Origin: Rosa chinensis
Lineage: Eukaryota > Streptophyta > Magnoliopsida > Rosales > Rosaceae
Direction: 5' to 3'
DNA length: 64,000 bases
Assembly (NCBI RefSeq): GCF_002994745.2
Contig: NC_037088.1
Location: 66,234,397-66,298,396, forward strand
The position numbers and the translations under genes are program-made. The notes under the pieces are model-generated. The model was not told where the DNA came from. It worked only from the letters and a program-made list of their open reading frames with translations, and searched no databases. Positions 1-11,600 of the stretch are shown in pieces; position 1 is the stretch's first letter; each line of letters starts with the position of its first letter.

Positions 1-264
1 CAGGAAACTCATATGGGAGGGCACCCCAAGAAGTGTCCGTGATAGCCACCGGAAGGTAAGGGATAGCCATGACGGTCTCATTATTCAACGAAACATGGCT
101 TTATTTTTCTCTGGAGGAGATAGGAAGGAGCTTAAGCTGAGAGTTACCGGGAGGATATGGAAGGAACAGCAAAATCCAGATGCTGGAGTGTGCATACCAA
201 ACTTGTGTAGCTAAGACAGATGATTTTGGAAGTTTACATTTTGTTGTTTGAGACACTGTTGTGT
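1..264. other. Unassigned sequence at left edge
   Basis: No gene could be recognised. A minus-strand open frame crosses 101-484, but it runs through the tandem repeat that follows and resembles no family I know. The segment could be the end of a gene or transposon lying outside the window. Confidence 0.4.
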
Positions 265-354
265 GTTGTACCTGTGCCAACTTGTTCTTGTTATGTTGTA
301 CCTGTGCCAACTTGTTGCTAGTACGTTGTACCCGCGCCAGCTTGTTTCTGGTAT
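265..354. repeat. 30-bp tandem repeat, three copies
   Basis: Three successive units begin with GTTGTACC at 265, 295 and 325, and a fourth partial GTTGTA lies at 355. Each unit reads roughly GTTGTACCTGTGCCAACTTG followed by a variable 10-base tail. The third copy is the most diverged. Because the unit length is a multiple of three it creates open frames on both strands, which I do not regard as genes. Confidence 0.85.
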
Positions 355-1114
355 GTTGTAATGGACTGAAGTCTCGAGGTTTGGAAGTTTTCAGCTTAAT
401 AAATTGTATAATAAGCAGGCTTTCTTTCCTTTTCACTATGCTAAGGATCATTGCCATCAAGGCATCAATATGCTGCTGAATCAAGTCAAAATTCTAATAA
501 CACTGCGCCATTCTTATCTTTTAATCAAAGCCTTTTGACATCTCTGTTCCTTTTATTTAGTGGAGGAATGAGAGAAATCAAGCTAAGGAAGACTTTTGCA
601 TTAAGAAATAGCTGATAGGTAGCCATTAAAACAAGTATAACCACCAAAAGGTGATGGCTAACATTGAGTCTCAACTCTAAATGATGTCTGTTTACGAAAG
701 AAATTGATTGAACACATCAGCCGAAGTAGTAATTCAAACTTCAAAACAAAATTGACGGAACACCTTTGCAATTGAGCTGCAAGATTTGTGTAAATTATTA
801 TTGAGCCGAAGTAGTGATTTAAGCTTCATCAAAAAGCTTAAAATTCATGCATCCCATTGGCATTCAAGTATATGGCTCTTTTAGCTCATGTTAAACAACT
901 AGCTCATTTCATGTACAGAGATTCGAAATTTAAACAAGGAGGACTGAAACATCAGAAGTGAATGATTTGCCGAGTTCAGGCCATAAACACACTGATTGTA
1001 GAGAAAAGTAATCCAATAAGTTCTAAAATCTGATTACAAATTCGACTAGGTAGGGAAGCAGATAACATAAAATACGACCATTCCCCTGCCTTGTTTTCAC
1101 CAGATATGTTGCCC
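355..1114. other. Noncoding region downstream of the PPR gene
   Basis: AT-rich sequence with no convincing coding potential. The part next to 1115 is probably the 3' untranslated region of the minus-strand PPR gene. A short phrase (GCCGAAGTAGT) recurs at about 720 and 803, suggesting a small duplication. Confidence 0.5.
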
Positions 1115-3043
1115 TCAAGCCACTACCTGCTCGTTTGCACCCTCGCTTTTGGATTCTTCATCTGAACTTTCACCTATGACTGCTTGCTCTGCCGAGTTCG
1201 TGTCAGCAGCTGGAGCAGCCTCCACAGAAGCTGAGGCAGCTTCACCTACTTTTTCAGTGGCCTCTGTAGACCCTGTCTCTTTCTTCCCAAACAAACTAGA
1301 CGGAAGTAACGAGGAGACAGCAGCACTTCTACTTCTCTTTGCTGCTTCTGCTTCCTCAATCTCCTTCGCCTTAGCCTCAGCCTTCAGCCTTTCCTTCTCC
1401 TCTATCAGCTTTCCCAATTCATCCTCTCTCCCATCCTTTCTCAGCTCCCCTTTGATGAACTCCTGCAACTCCTCATTCAATTCAATCCATTCGTCCTCCA
1501 ACAATGTATCCACCACATTAAGCACCTCATCAAATTTCCCTGCATCACTCAATGCCTTCATTATAAACTGATAGCTCGCAACATCCATCTTCAGCTTCTT
1601 CCCCATAAGATCAAAAAACGATTTCGCCTCATCAACCTTCCCCACCTTAACCAACCCATCAGCCAACCTACTATAAACAGCCAAATTCGGCCTCAACTTC
1701 TCATCCACCATTTTCCTAAAATACTCAGCCGCATCATCAGGCCTATTCTCCTCAAAACAAGTATCCATCAACAACGAGTAAGTATACTCATCCGGGTTCA
1801 CCCCCTTCTCCCCCATCTCCCCATAAACCTCCTCAGCCTCACTCAGCATCCCATTGCTACACAAATGCTGAATCAAATTATTAAACGACAACGTATCCGG
1901 GTCACATCTATACTCCCCCATCTTCCTAAAAACCTCAACCGCCTCCTTAAACCTCCCCTGCGCACAATACCCGTCCGCCATCACATTAAAGCTCCCCAAA
2001 TTCACCGTAAACCTCCTCGGCGGGAAATGCTCCTCCCTCATCCTATCAAACAACTTCAACGCCTCATCAAACTTCCCATACCCACACAAAGCCTCCAACA
2101 CCGAGTTATACGCCACCGCATTCATCTTCACCTTCGAAGCCTGTTCATAACACTCCATTGCCTCCTTCTCCATTTCCTTGATGAAATACCCCTTCATCAG
2201 ACTCCCAATCACAACCCCATCCTCCACCTCCCCTCCCAGCTTCTCCTTCAACTCCTCGTAAAGCCGAAACACCCCATCCGAATCCGAATTCCTCACACAC
2301 CCCACCATCAGATAGTGATACACAACCGGGTCCGGCTCGAAACCCTTGACATCAACCATCTCCTCCTTGAGCTCCATGGCCCTCTCCAGCTTGCCATTGT
2401 CCACCAACCCCTTGATCAGAATCCGGTAGGTCGTCGGAGAAGGATTAAACGGCGCGTCGTTGATGAGCTGCTTGTAATGCTCCATAGCAGTATCGGGCTT
2501 CCGGCAGTCGAGATAGGTCTGGAAGATGAGGTTGTGGGTGACGATGTTGGGGGCGACGCCGGCCTGGGTGATGAAGCGGTGGAGGGAGAGGAGGTCGGAG
2601 TACTTGGACTGGCGGAGCTGGGCGGCGAGTACGGAGTTGACGGTGTAGATGGTGGGGCGGCAGTTGGAGTAGATGGAGTGGCGGGTGTAGAGGGCGGCTT
2701 CTTCGAGGTCGTTGCGGCGGATGAGGGCGAGGATTTTGTTGTGGAGGTTGAGGCGGTTGCCGGAGAGAGCGGAGACGGGTTCCGGGAGCTTGGGGGAGTT
2801 AGGGTTAGGGTTAGGGTTTTGGGGTTTTGGGGGTTGTTGTTGTTGTTGGGAGCGGTGGAGGGGGGAGATTGGGGGCTCGATGCGGAGGCGGCGCTTGCGG
2901 CGGCGGCGGTCGGCGGCGGCGTCTTCGGGGGTGGCGAAGGAGAGGGAACGCAGAGAGAGGAATGAGGGGCGGCGGAGGTGGCGGTGGGGCGGTTTGGCTA
3001 GGGTTTTGAGGTGGGTGAGGAAGGAGGGTTTGGAGAGAGCCAT
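1115..3043 (-). CDS. Pentatricopeptide repeat protein, mitochondrial type (EMB1796-like)
   Basis: Single-exon gene of 642 codons. The first 60 residues are rich in Arg, Ser and Leu with few acidic residues, as in an organelle-targeting presequence. A Pro/Asn/Gln-rich linker follows, then a run of P-type PPR motifs between about residues 100 and 530, recognisable from repeated phrases such as [25 protein letters not shown] and [15 protein letters not shown]. There is no E or DYW editing domain. The last 100 residues are a charged, coiled-coil-like tail rich in Glu, Ala and Lys. P-type PPR proteins bind organelle RNA and act in processing, stability or translation. The layout and tail resemble Arabidopsis At3g49240 (EMB1796); this identity is from memory. 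The start is the first ATG of the open frame. A piece of this gene recurs inside the transposon at 47.8-49.3 kb. Confidence 0.9.
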   Translation of the reverse strand: MALSKPSFLTHLKTLAKPPHRHLRRPSFLSLRSLSFATPEDAAADRRRRKRRLRIEPPISPLHRSQQQQQPPKPQNPNPNPNSPKLPEPVSALSGNRLNLHNKILALIRRNDLEEAALYTRHSIYSNCRPTIYTVNSVLAAQLRQSKYSDLLSLHRFITQAGVAPNIVTHNLIFQTYLDCRKPDTAMEHYKQLINDAPFNPSPTTYRILIKGLVDNGKLERAMELKEEMVDVKGFEPDPVVYHYLMVGCVRNSDSDGVFRLYEELKEKLGGEVEDGVVIGSLMKGYFIKEMEKEAMECYEQASKVKMNAVAYNSVLEALCGYGKFDEALKLFDRMREEHFPPRRFTVNLGSFNVMADGYCAQGRFKEAVEVFRKMGEYRCDPDTLSFNNLIQHLCSNGMLSEAEEVYGEMGEKGVNPDEYTYSLLMDTCFEENRPDDAAEYFRKMVDEKLRPNLAVYSRLADGLVKVGKVDEAKSFFDLMGKKLKMDVASYQFIMKALSDAGKFDEVLNVVDTLLEDEWIELNEELQEFIKGELRKDGREDELGKLIEEKERLKAEAKAKEIEEAEAAKRSRSAAVSSLLPSSLFGKKETGSTEATEKVGEAASASVEAAPAADTNSAEQAVIGESSDEESKSEGANEQVVA

Positions 3044-3470
3044 GGATTTGGGAGATTTGCAGACAAAGGGGTTCTGAGAGGGTTTTAGAAAATGGAGAAG
3101 AAAAATGAGGGGATGGAATTGAGTTCATGGCCAGTTGTTGGGCTGGGCTTTTTTGCTGGGGTGTTGGGCTGGGCTTCAATACGTCGAGCTTTGGAAGTTT
3201 CTCGAAAATCAGGATTTTTGGGTGGGAAGTTTCATAACCTTCTTTCTCATTCAATTGCTGCCAAAACAATTGAGAGAGAGATCAATTATCAAGAACGATC
3301 GAGAGAGAGAGAGATAAATAAGGTGTGTTTCTTTGCTTTGCACGAAGAGATAGAGAGAGAGATCGGAGGGAAATTCTGACCTCATCATCTCAGCACCTTG
3401 ACTTTGTTGTTTCAATTTTGAATTGTTCTCTTATTCTGATGTGGGATATGTATTGGATTTGAATTTGCAG
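3044..3470. promoter_or_regulatory. PPR upstream region with GA-rich tract
   Basis: Sequence upstream of the PPR start codon. Between about 3270 and 3365 it carries several GAGAGA runs, a common plant core-promoter or 5'-UTR feature. I see no clear TATA box. Short plus-strand open frames here have no family resemblance. Confidence 0.4.
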
Positions 3471-3499
3471 GTTTTTATTGGGTGGTTTGTATCAAATCT

Positions 3500-3825
3500 T
3501 CTCAGCTTTCATCACCGACCCTAAAAACTTGGGTTCGTCATCAGGGTGAGCGGATTCTGGATTTTGACCGACGATCTACCCATAAAAGGTAATAATCAAT
3601 CATCTGCTTTTCCCTTTTAATCTGTTCTATTGTTCTATCTTTGATTCTTTGATGCTTGCTTCGGTTGGACAGAAAGTGAGAAAGAGAGAAAAATCGGCTT
3701 CTTCGTCGCTGGACTGGTCTGAGGCAGACGAAGAATAGGGGGCCACCAAAAAACTTGGGTTCGTCATCAAATCTCTTCTCAGTTTCATCACCAACCCTAA
3801 AAACTTGGGTTCGTGATCAGCATTT
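3500..3825. repeat. Three dispersed copies of a 25-bp phrase
   Basis: The phrase AAAACTTGGGTTCGTCATCA occurs near 3525 and 3750, and again near 3800 with one change (GTGATCA). Copies one and three are each preceded by CTCAG-TTTCATCACC-like text, so a block of about 50 bases has been duplicated. No coding role is evident. Confidence 0.7.
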
Positions 3826-4003
3826 GTCATTAGTCATAACCCAACCACCCTTCAAATAAAGACAAAAAGAATGTCTTTGTACATGTCTGCCATAGAACAA
3901 GTTGTCATTTCTTCTTGATATGTTGTATACCTTATTGCCACTTATCTTGAAGTTCCTTTGACAATTAATATTGTCATTTTTACCTGCCTGTGAAGTTCAT
4001 TGC

Positions 4004-4230
4004 TCTTTTTGGCTGTACAGACGATCGAGTTCAATGTGTAGAACCACTGAATACATGGCTCCTGAAATTCTGCTGTCTAACAAAGATGCTAAGTGGTTCT
4101 ACACATTGAGGAGCCATGTGTATACCAATGCTCCACCAATCTGCATCTTTGTTGTGGCAACAAAGATGCAGATTGGTGGAGCATTGGTATACTTTTGTAT
4201 GAGATGCTAAGTGGTCAGGTAAATCTAACA
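4004..4230 (+). pseudogene. AGC (S6K-like) protein kinase fragment, rearranged
   Basis: An acceptor-like GTACAG at 4015-4020 is followed by codons for SMCRTTEYMAPEILL, the activation-segment and APE region of a plant AGC kinase. The continuation KDADWWSIGILLYEMLSGQ is present at about 4160-4217 in another frame. Between them lie inverted copies of the same sequence: 4121-4155 and 4157-4191 form an almost perfect inverted repeat, and 4090-4120 contains reverse complements of pieces of 4030-4062. The normal reading would join the two parts with only a few residues between. No other kinase exons were found nearby, so this is a scrambled fragment and not a functional gene. It may have been carried by the Helitron that ends at 7019. 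Confidence 0.8.
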
Positions 4231-6165
4231 GCCATGGTATACTTTTTTGGACCCCAAAATCTCAGTTTGAGGTGTGTGCTGCTCTACCTTTCTTGGTTGG
4301 TTATTTGTTTTTATTGGTTTGTCTAAAGGAAAGGGATGAAGCATGAAGCGTTTTTGAACATAGGTTGCTTAATTTAGTTTGATTGGCATTCAGAATAAAT
4401 GTTGGCATTTATTTGCTAATGTCAGTAGTTCAATTTTTTTTTTTCCTGGAGAAATCTTAGGCTAATGAAATCTGTAAAGTTAACTCTCCCATTTATTCTC
4501 CAGACTCAAATTGTCAGCCTCATATTTCAGTTCTTGAAATTTGTACTGCATCCTTTTCAATTCTTTTTACCTCACTTCAAAATCAATGAATTTACATATT
4601 CACTAATTAGTCTTGACACATTCATGAATTGATATCAACCATACTTATTTATGCAGTTTAATTTCTCTGATTTCAAGGGACTGTGTTTCAATTAAGTTGG
4701 CCTGTTTACTTATCAAGTTTGAGCCACATTCGGTTTTTTAGTCAAGGAAAGCATCAATCAAGGTAATACTTCAAATAAAATAGTTTCATCTCTGTTCTGA
4801 TATCTTTTAGCAAGCATGTTAGACCTTTAATAGTGTTTTTTTCTATCTTGGCAAACTGTGTCCTTGAATATTGTAAATAATGTACTCAATTTGTAGTGAT
4901 TCAAAATCTTCAATGATAGGTAAATTCCTTTTGTGAAGAATGAAGAATAGGTGTTCTTTTTTGTTGTTTCATGTGTAAATTATATTATGTTTTAAGTTGT
5001 TGATGGACATCATACATTGCCTGTAAAAAATGATTCAGTTATAGTTAAGGTCTGCTGACACTTCTGTATTTGTTGTTAATTAAGATCATACATTTTCTAT
5101 TTTTGTTGTTCCCTTTGCTGTTAAAGAATCTGTTATGGTCACTTAGCTAGCGCTTAAAGAATATGCATGAATTTCTGTCTGGCCAGATATTTGGTTCAAT
5201 ATGGTACATTAATTTTGGTCGTGGTCATTTGAATTTGCCTGTAATGCAGTAAATACACAAAAAAGAAAAAGGGGGGAAAAAAAAAACTACTATCTCTCTT
5301 TAGCTGGCTTTCTCTCCACTAACTCAAAAGAATGCCATCTTCAGTTGCTGCTTTTCTTCCTCTTGACTAATAAAACTTACTTGCATCATCCCTTTATATA
5401 TTCTAACTAGATGAAAAAGTTAGATTACAGACCTTAAACGTCCACTATAAAGGGTTGATGTCAGAATATATAAAAACCCTGAAGTCTTTCTCTACCCTTT
5501 CTTTTTTCAGAGTTGAAGAAAGCAGAAACATTAAGGGTTTAGACTAATGGTTTAGCCACTAATGAGGCTCAAGATGTATTTGAGTTCACAATCACATAAC
5601 AATTTTTTTGGTGCTCTTTGCTGGGTGAGCTTCTGCTCAATAGAACTTAATTGAGTGATGATTGGCACTAATAAATCTTCTTTGAAATTGAGTTGCAGAA
5701 AAGATACATGCCACTTTATGTGGCACCAATATTGAGCAAATAGTACTATTGGTAGGCTCAATTTCTATCTACCATAGGGGGTATCGTGGCCTCTATTAAT
5801 GATAATGATTAGCTAGCCTCAATCATCTTTCCAGTGCATTTATTCCAGTCATAAAAATTTAGGGAAATTAATCTGCTATTAGCTTTTTGATTTTCACGAG
5901 TCCTTATGTCATTGAGTGCATGTCATCTGTTTAGAGGCCCTGCTAAGCTATTCGAGTAATTAGAAAGAAGTTTGAATAAGTGTTCAAAGCTAATGTTCCT
6001 TTGAAATATTTAAATTATGCAGGTGAACTGCATTGTACTCTTTTATTCAAAAGTGAGAGTTTCTAGAAAGTAATGAAATGTGCTATTATTTCAATCTGAG
6101 TGTTTTGGTGGGATTAATTTACATAAAACATTATGTGAATCTCAGCTTCTTCTCTCTCATTGTCT
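4231..6165. other. AT-rich region without recognisable gene
   Basis: Poly(T) tracts and long AT-rich stretches with no ORF that resembles a known family. It lies between the kinase fragment and the Helitron terminus and could be the body of a Helitron, but I found no convincing 5' end. Confidence 0.4.
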
Positions 6166-6171
6166 GGAAAA

Positions 6172-6331
6172 CAGTTCAGACGATAGAAGTTGCAAGGACC
6201 ATAGTCCAGATGAAGCAAAGGGAAAGATTCTGGAGACATCTATTCATTTGCAGATTGAAAATCAGGGAGATGAAATTAACTGTGAAAATCCAAAAGGAGA
6301 TCAAGCGGCATCTCTACAAAGGCATTTTTAG
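6172..6331 (+). other. Exon-like open segment, unrecognised
   Basis: An acceptor-like GGAAAACAG precedes an open stretch of about 50 codons rich in Asp, Glu, Lys and Ser that ends in TAG at about 6329-6331. The composition is more gene-like than its surroundings. I do not recognise it, and no partner exon could be assigned. It may be part of a captured gene. Confidence 0.25.
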
Positions 6332-6750
6332 CTTTCCCAAGTGATGAAATCTTGATAAGCAAACGGCCATTTTCTGCATAATATAAACCAGTATAAGTAT
6401 CTTATCTAAAACAATAGAACCTAACAAGAATTATTTAAATAAAAATAAAAAAAAAAAAAGTAAGTATTTTGCCTAGATATATATGTTGCCCTTATCTGCA
6501 TCTCAAGTTCAAATATTGAAATATTCTCTTATGTATGTTGGAGTTTACACTTAGAAATTCTACTGATTTTTATTAAAATATGTATTAACCCTCCACTGTT
6601 ATGATTTACAGTAACAACCAGTCACAACCAACATTAGTTGTAGAGGAATCACCTCAAAGGACCTACTGTAAATAGGTTGGTTGAACTACAAATGTAGGCT
6701 ATTTTTGTTGCCACTAACCAATTTTGTATAGCAAAACAGCTTTGGTTTAT

Positions 6751-6797
6751 GTAACTAGATTTTTTTTTTTTTGAGAAGTTGTTTTTGTAACTAGATT
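6751..6797. repeat. Poly(T) insertion with 11-bp target duplication
   Basis: GTAACTAGATT occurs at 6751-6761 and again at 6787-6797. Between the copies are about 12 T and GAGAAGTTG. This looks like a drastically truncated retroposon inserted in minus orientation. Confidence 0.6.
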
Positions 6798-6984
6798 AAG
6801 ATACCAGATTCTATTTAATATTTCCACTTTTGTAATATAACTGTAAAATATTCCACAAACTATGGATGTATAAAACTTAGCAAGAGAAAAAACGCGGCAT
6901 TGCGCGGGCCTACATTTTTTTTCAGTTTAACATTTCTTATCTTATAATTGTGACTATGACGACCAGATTTGAGAGAAGGAAAAA

Positions 6985-7019
6985 ATAAACCCGCAGCATC
7001 GCGCGGGGGCTTTTTCTAG
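6985..7019 (+). mobile_element. Helitron 3' terminus
   Basis: The segment contains an inverted pair CCCGC/GCGGG around AGCATCGC, then GGGCTTTTT and the terminal CTAG at 7016-7019, followed by T at 7020. A GC-rich hairpin about 10 bases before CTRR, with insertion ahead of T, is the standard Helitron 3' end. Two similar GC-rich phrases lie at about 6893 and 7240 without a CTRR end. The 5' TC terminus was not located, so the element's length is unknown. I see no RepHel helicase coding sequence, so it is non-autonomous or truncated. Confidence 0.7.
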
Positions 7020-7264
7020 TTAAACTTATTTTTGGGTCGACGGCTTGATTCCGATGAGGATATGCTGGATATCAAACTTACGTTCTCCGCACCATCAATT
7101 TTGTCCAAGTTACTTGCATGCTCCTGTGAGTTTAGCAGCGATACTGAAGAAATAACCAAGTGCAGCTGTATATTGCACCTCCAAATTAAAGCCCAGCAGG
7201 AATCTCAGTTGCTCCAGCTAGGAAGTTCCCTTCAGCTGCGATAGCGCGGGGGCGATAATCCCTT

Positions 7265-7470
7265 CGCGTATGGGTTGCTGTACCTCCGGCTCCCAAATCT
7301 TCTTCGCCGGTGGCATGGCTCCACTACCACATAGGGAAAGACGATATCTGCCAAGTGGAGATGTCTATAGTTTTGAACCCAAGTCTACATTTTGGAGAAA
7401 GCATGATTGGAGTTTCCTGAAGGGGAAACCAGACCCCTTGCTTTTTTAGGTGAACGGAAATCTCTATTGT
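7265..7470 (+). pseudogene. Kelch-repeat protein fragment
   Basis: The plus strand encodes a stretch with kelch-like phrases: IFFAGGMAPLP, then GDVYSFEPKSTFW, then VNGNLYCLAG. An in-frame TAG at about 7447-7449 separates the second and third parts. Kelch blades typically contain a Gly-Gly pair followed by a Tyr/Trp pair. I infer the remains of a kelch or F-box/kelch gene. No intact frame extends beyond this region. Confidence 0.45.
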
Positions 7471-8699
7471 CTCGCAGGTATAGTATATTCAGCTCTCACG
7501 ACTCTCTGGTTTTTTTACCTGGTTCTATACCTTCTTTGGTGACCTTGGTCCTTCACATTCAAAGTCATACAGCTTTGTCGATCTAGGAAATCAAAAGGTT
7601 GGCTTTGTTGTGTGCGGGAACATGATTACAATTAATGACAAGAGATGATAGTATGATACACCTTCTTTGTGGAAGGTGCGTGTTGTTGTGGTAGTAATTC
7701 AATATGAAGTGACAAAATCAAGATACGTCTGGGGAAATGGTCCTGGCCACTCGCACCTTTGAATGCGTACAATTGCCATTCCGCCGGCATCCTATTCGTC
7801 GACTTGATTGGTAGCTTTGTGTTCCAACTCACTCCATCCATTGGTAATTCCTCCTCTTTCTCTTCAGTATTAATGTTAGTGAGTGCTATGTCAAACCAAG
7901 TATTACACTTGTTATTAGTAGACATGGTTGGTCCTTAATTACTTATAGCTCTTAAACTTATACTTAATCTAGCTAGCTGTATCTCTTAAACTTGTACTTG
8001 GTAGCTCATATGAAAGAAATTGTGGACTACCCTTAACGATCATGTACACCAACCAGATTGATTTCATCTGATCAAATGACAGCTGAATGATGCGCGCGCA
8101 CACGCAGTTGAGGTACTAGTAACTAGAGTTCACAGAAGCTTGTTAATATGTAAGGTATCAAGTACATTGAACCTGAAAAACATGGCGGAACATATCAACA
8201 GGAATATTAACACAACGCACATGAATCCAGGATTAGATCTGAACTAAAAAGGTCAAATTGTCCAGCAAGTTCATGCTAATTCTACTTCCTATTAGCTAGC
8301 AAGTTAATTCCTCCACCACAGGCACAGGCATCTGATTGTTGTCGTAGTCTATGACTGGTGCCACATCCATCTGTATCTGTGAAACCAAGTTAATTTAACT
8401 AACCAGCTGAACATGACACAATTTCAGTAAAGGAAAAACCCTATTATGCAGCTTTCCATATAGCTAGATTCATACATTTGTAATCATAAGTTCGAATGTA
8501 ACTAGACTCATACTGAGCACAGGATTTTTCAGAATTTTCACAACGTATGTACTTGTACCATTCACTGTTATTACTTTATCATTACTCGCAGCAATGCTGT
8601 AATGATCGAATCAACGTTATAATATGGTTGTGTTGAAACTTTAAATGAAAAGGTTATGTAAATAATCCAAGATTAATTACCTGTTTCCACTGGAAGATG
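7471..8699. other. Intergenic region and probable 3' UTR of the TOP2-like gene
   Basis: A minus-strand open frame at 7632-7925 resembles no family I know. A second open segment at 8296-8376 (minus) has a clean acceptor and encodes a short acidic peptide ending in TAG. It could be an alternative last exon or a 3'-UTR exon of the TOP2-like locus, joined to the segment ending at about 8680. Confidence 0.4.
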
Positions 8700-11600
8700 T
8701 TACCCTAGTTCCACCAACAGCTTCTGCTTCTCCAGCTTCTGATATATTGATAAAACATATCAGACATGAAAGGTGAGAAAGTAAAACAACAAACTGAGAC
8801 AATAAAAACACATACATTAAGTTCCTGTTCAAGAGCAGCAAGCTCCTCCAACCACAATGTCCTCGGAGTTGAACCTTCCAACTTTTTAATCTTCAGTTTG
8901 ATCGTATCTATATCAGCCAATAATTCTTGCAACTTTTCTTGATAACTGTCTCTGTAGACAAACGTAGTAATTGGCATGCTTTTTAGGTATGGATCAGTGC
9001 TAAGTTTATTGAAGTCGACCACTCCTCCATCAAAGACACCACGCATAAGTGCAACCTTGTTTTCCAAATTTGACAACTCCGATCTAAGGATAAGCAATAG
9101 TACTGTCTGCATGCAAAATAGTGATGCAGTTAACAGCCGTATCCTATTCAAAAAGTTCTACAAATTTACATCTGCTTATTGATGACCATAAGTGAACTCA
9201 CCTTTCTTTTCTCATAGAATTGGAGTCTTAGATGAAAAAATTCCTCAAGAACTGCAAAAATCAAAAAGCAAACAGAAACTCTAGTAATATATTGTACCGC
9301 CAAGAATCAATTAAACCACCAAAAGCTAGCTACGTTAACCCATACTTTGTTCTGGAGTGTCATATTTCTTAATCTCGCCTGTTGGATCAAACAGGTGCAT
9401 CTCACTTATGCTTCTGCTACTTGTCAGTTTAAACTTCTTACACAGATCCTCTTCACTGGCTTCTGTCAAGCTCTTCACAGTATCAGACAAGTGGATGAGA
9501 ATATCAACATCTATGTAGGAAAAATCTTCGTAATCCTGCAGCACATACATAATTCCATTAGAAACTGAAGACCTGAACCACATTTTGAGGTATATGTGGT
9601 AAGATAGACCTAAGTATTACAGTATTACCTTAATCCAATGATCCTTGGCCTCTCCATTCACTTCCGAGATAGAGTCAAGAAATTCCAAATAATCTTTAAT
9701 GCAAGTACCAATTGGCAGCTCCGAAATCCTGAGTGTTGACTCATTTTCTTTCTTTATGATCCCACAAGTACTGTAGCACACGCCAGAATCTGTAACAGTT
9801 TTCTCAGTAGTTCCGGTAAAGCCTCTGTACCAAGGATCCATCATCCATGGGCACCATTCTATCATCACTAATCAAACGCTTCACGTTTTCCACAATGTCT
9901 CTTGGGTTATAACTAGGGATGTAAGAGATCCACCCAGCAGGCCCAGTACCTTCGCTACCATTAACAAGAACCGTTGGGATAATTGGTAAATACCTGTATA
10001 ACAAAAACAGTCACCTCAGTTATCCACCAAGCGTGAATCTAAATGTGATATCTTTAATTTGCAGACAGGGAATGTAAGCATACCAAGTTGGCTCAATAGA
10101 TTTGCCATCTTCATGCAAGTAGTCCAGAAGCCTGTCATCATCCTTTGGAAATAGGAACCTTGTGATGGGAGAAAGTCGAGTAGAAAGATGAAGAACGCTT
10201 CCATGGATTTTGCTTCCCTATATATATGTGGAGTAGAAAACAAATGTAGACATAAAATCACAAAATAAAGTTGCATTGCATGATGAAATCTTGGTATCTC
10301 ACCAATCGGCGGCTTCCAAATAGACCTCTTGGTAAAAGAAGATTAATGTTGTTGCTGCCAACATAAGCCTGGGCCATTTCAATGATTGTACTGTCAAGAC
10401 TCTGCTCATCATGGTGGTACGCTGAGGGCTCGCACACAGGACAAGCCGAGTGTTCAGCCACATAATTAGCAAAGTTGGCAACTATTTCTTCCTTGATAAA
10501 GTCGTCCCTCTTAAAAGAGCTGAATAGAACCTTTCTTTGATGAGGCTTCAAGCCATCAACCATTGACGGAATTGAGCGTTGCAGAACAGCAAGCATGGAA
10601 AAGGGTATAAGCTCCTTGTCAACAAAGTCGCTATAAGTTACAAGTTTCTCCTCATGATCAAGATGCATACCAGACTGCAAACTTCCCACCTCAAACTTCT
10701 TGCTGAAAGCAAGCTCAATTGCCTCATCATCACGTTCATCTACCCAAACAAAATCTTTCTTCTGCATTAAAAGATTTTCAAAATAATCCTTCCCTTCATC
10801 ATAAACACATGCTACATCCTGCAAAGACAAGAAAGTGAAAACAATATGATGCGCGCGGTTTGTTACTTACTGGAGCAAGTGAAAACAATATGAAGCATTT
10901 ACGTACATCAGTTTGCTACGTATTGGAACAAGGTGAAAACACACACCTTCTCAATGGCCCAGCCACTCGCATTGCCCCTCAAACTTTCCCTCCAAGCTTC
11001 ATACTCTTGCAGGGAATAGAATACACGTTTTTCTTTCCCTTCCTCACTCTCTTTTGTCGCCTGTGCAGAGGCGCGAGCATATCACAATGATACTTGAGAA
11101 AAATCTCTTCCACTTATATCGAATTAGTTGCTAAGCAAGTGCATGTATACACTAGTCAATAATTCAAGTAAACCAACCAACGGACCTTGATGGTAAGAGG
11201 AGCTATAAGCTCGGCCAAAAATGACGGAAGCTTGAGCAATGATGGCCAGAACATGTGAAGAAAATTGATCAACAACCCTTTGATGTAACTACCATAATGA
11301 TCCTATCAAGCAACAAAACAAGTATAACGTACTAAAACCGAATAACTAACCATGAAGAATGAAGAATGAACCCAACTAGTTAAACCTGTTCAGCAGTCAT
11401 AATAATGACCCGGCCATATCTCAAAGATTCGGTACTGGTAAATTCTTCATCTAGCTCAAGTCCGAGAGCCTTCATAATCGTCTTGAAAATCGGATTATAC
11501 ATGACCTCAAAGAAGCCAGCTTCTCTCACGTTCAGCAATTCACCTACCAGTGGGTAAACACCATACCTTTCCCAACCCTTCATGGAAACAACGCCGTTTA

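Noticed and set aside
101..484. Minus-strand frame of 127 codons
   Set aside because: Its central part is the translation of a 30-base tandem repeat.
1865..2965. Plus-strand open frame of 366 codons
   Set aside because: Antisense shadow of the GC-rich PPR coding sequence; the residues are low-complexity His/Leu/Arg then Gly/Val/Glu with no domain.
7632..7925. Minus-strand frame of 97 codons as a gene
   Set aside because: No recognisable domain, opposite a region with kelch-like plus-strand remains.
8296..8376. Extra coding exon of the TOP2-like gene
   Set aside because: The in-phase reading of the preceding exon reaches a stop at 8700-8702; using this exon needs a different phase. Kept only as a possible UTR or alternative exon.
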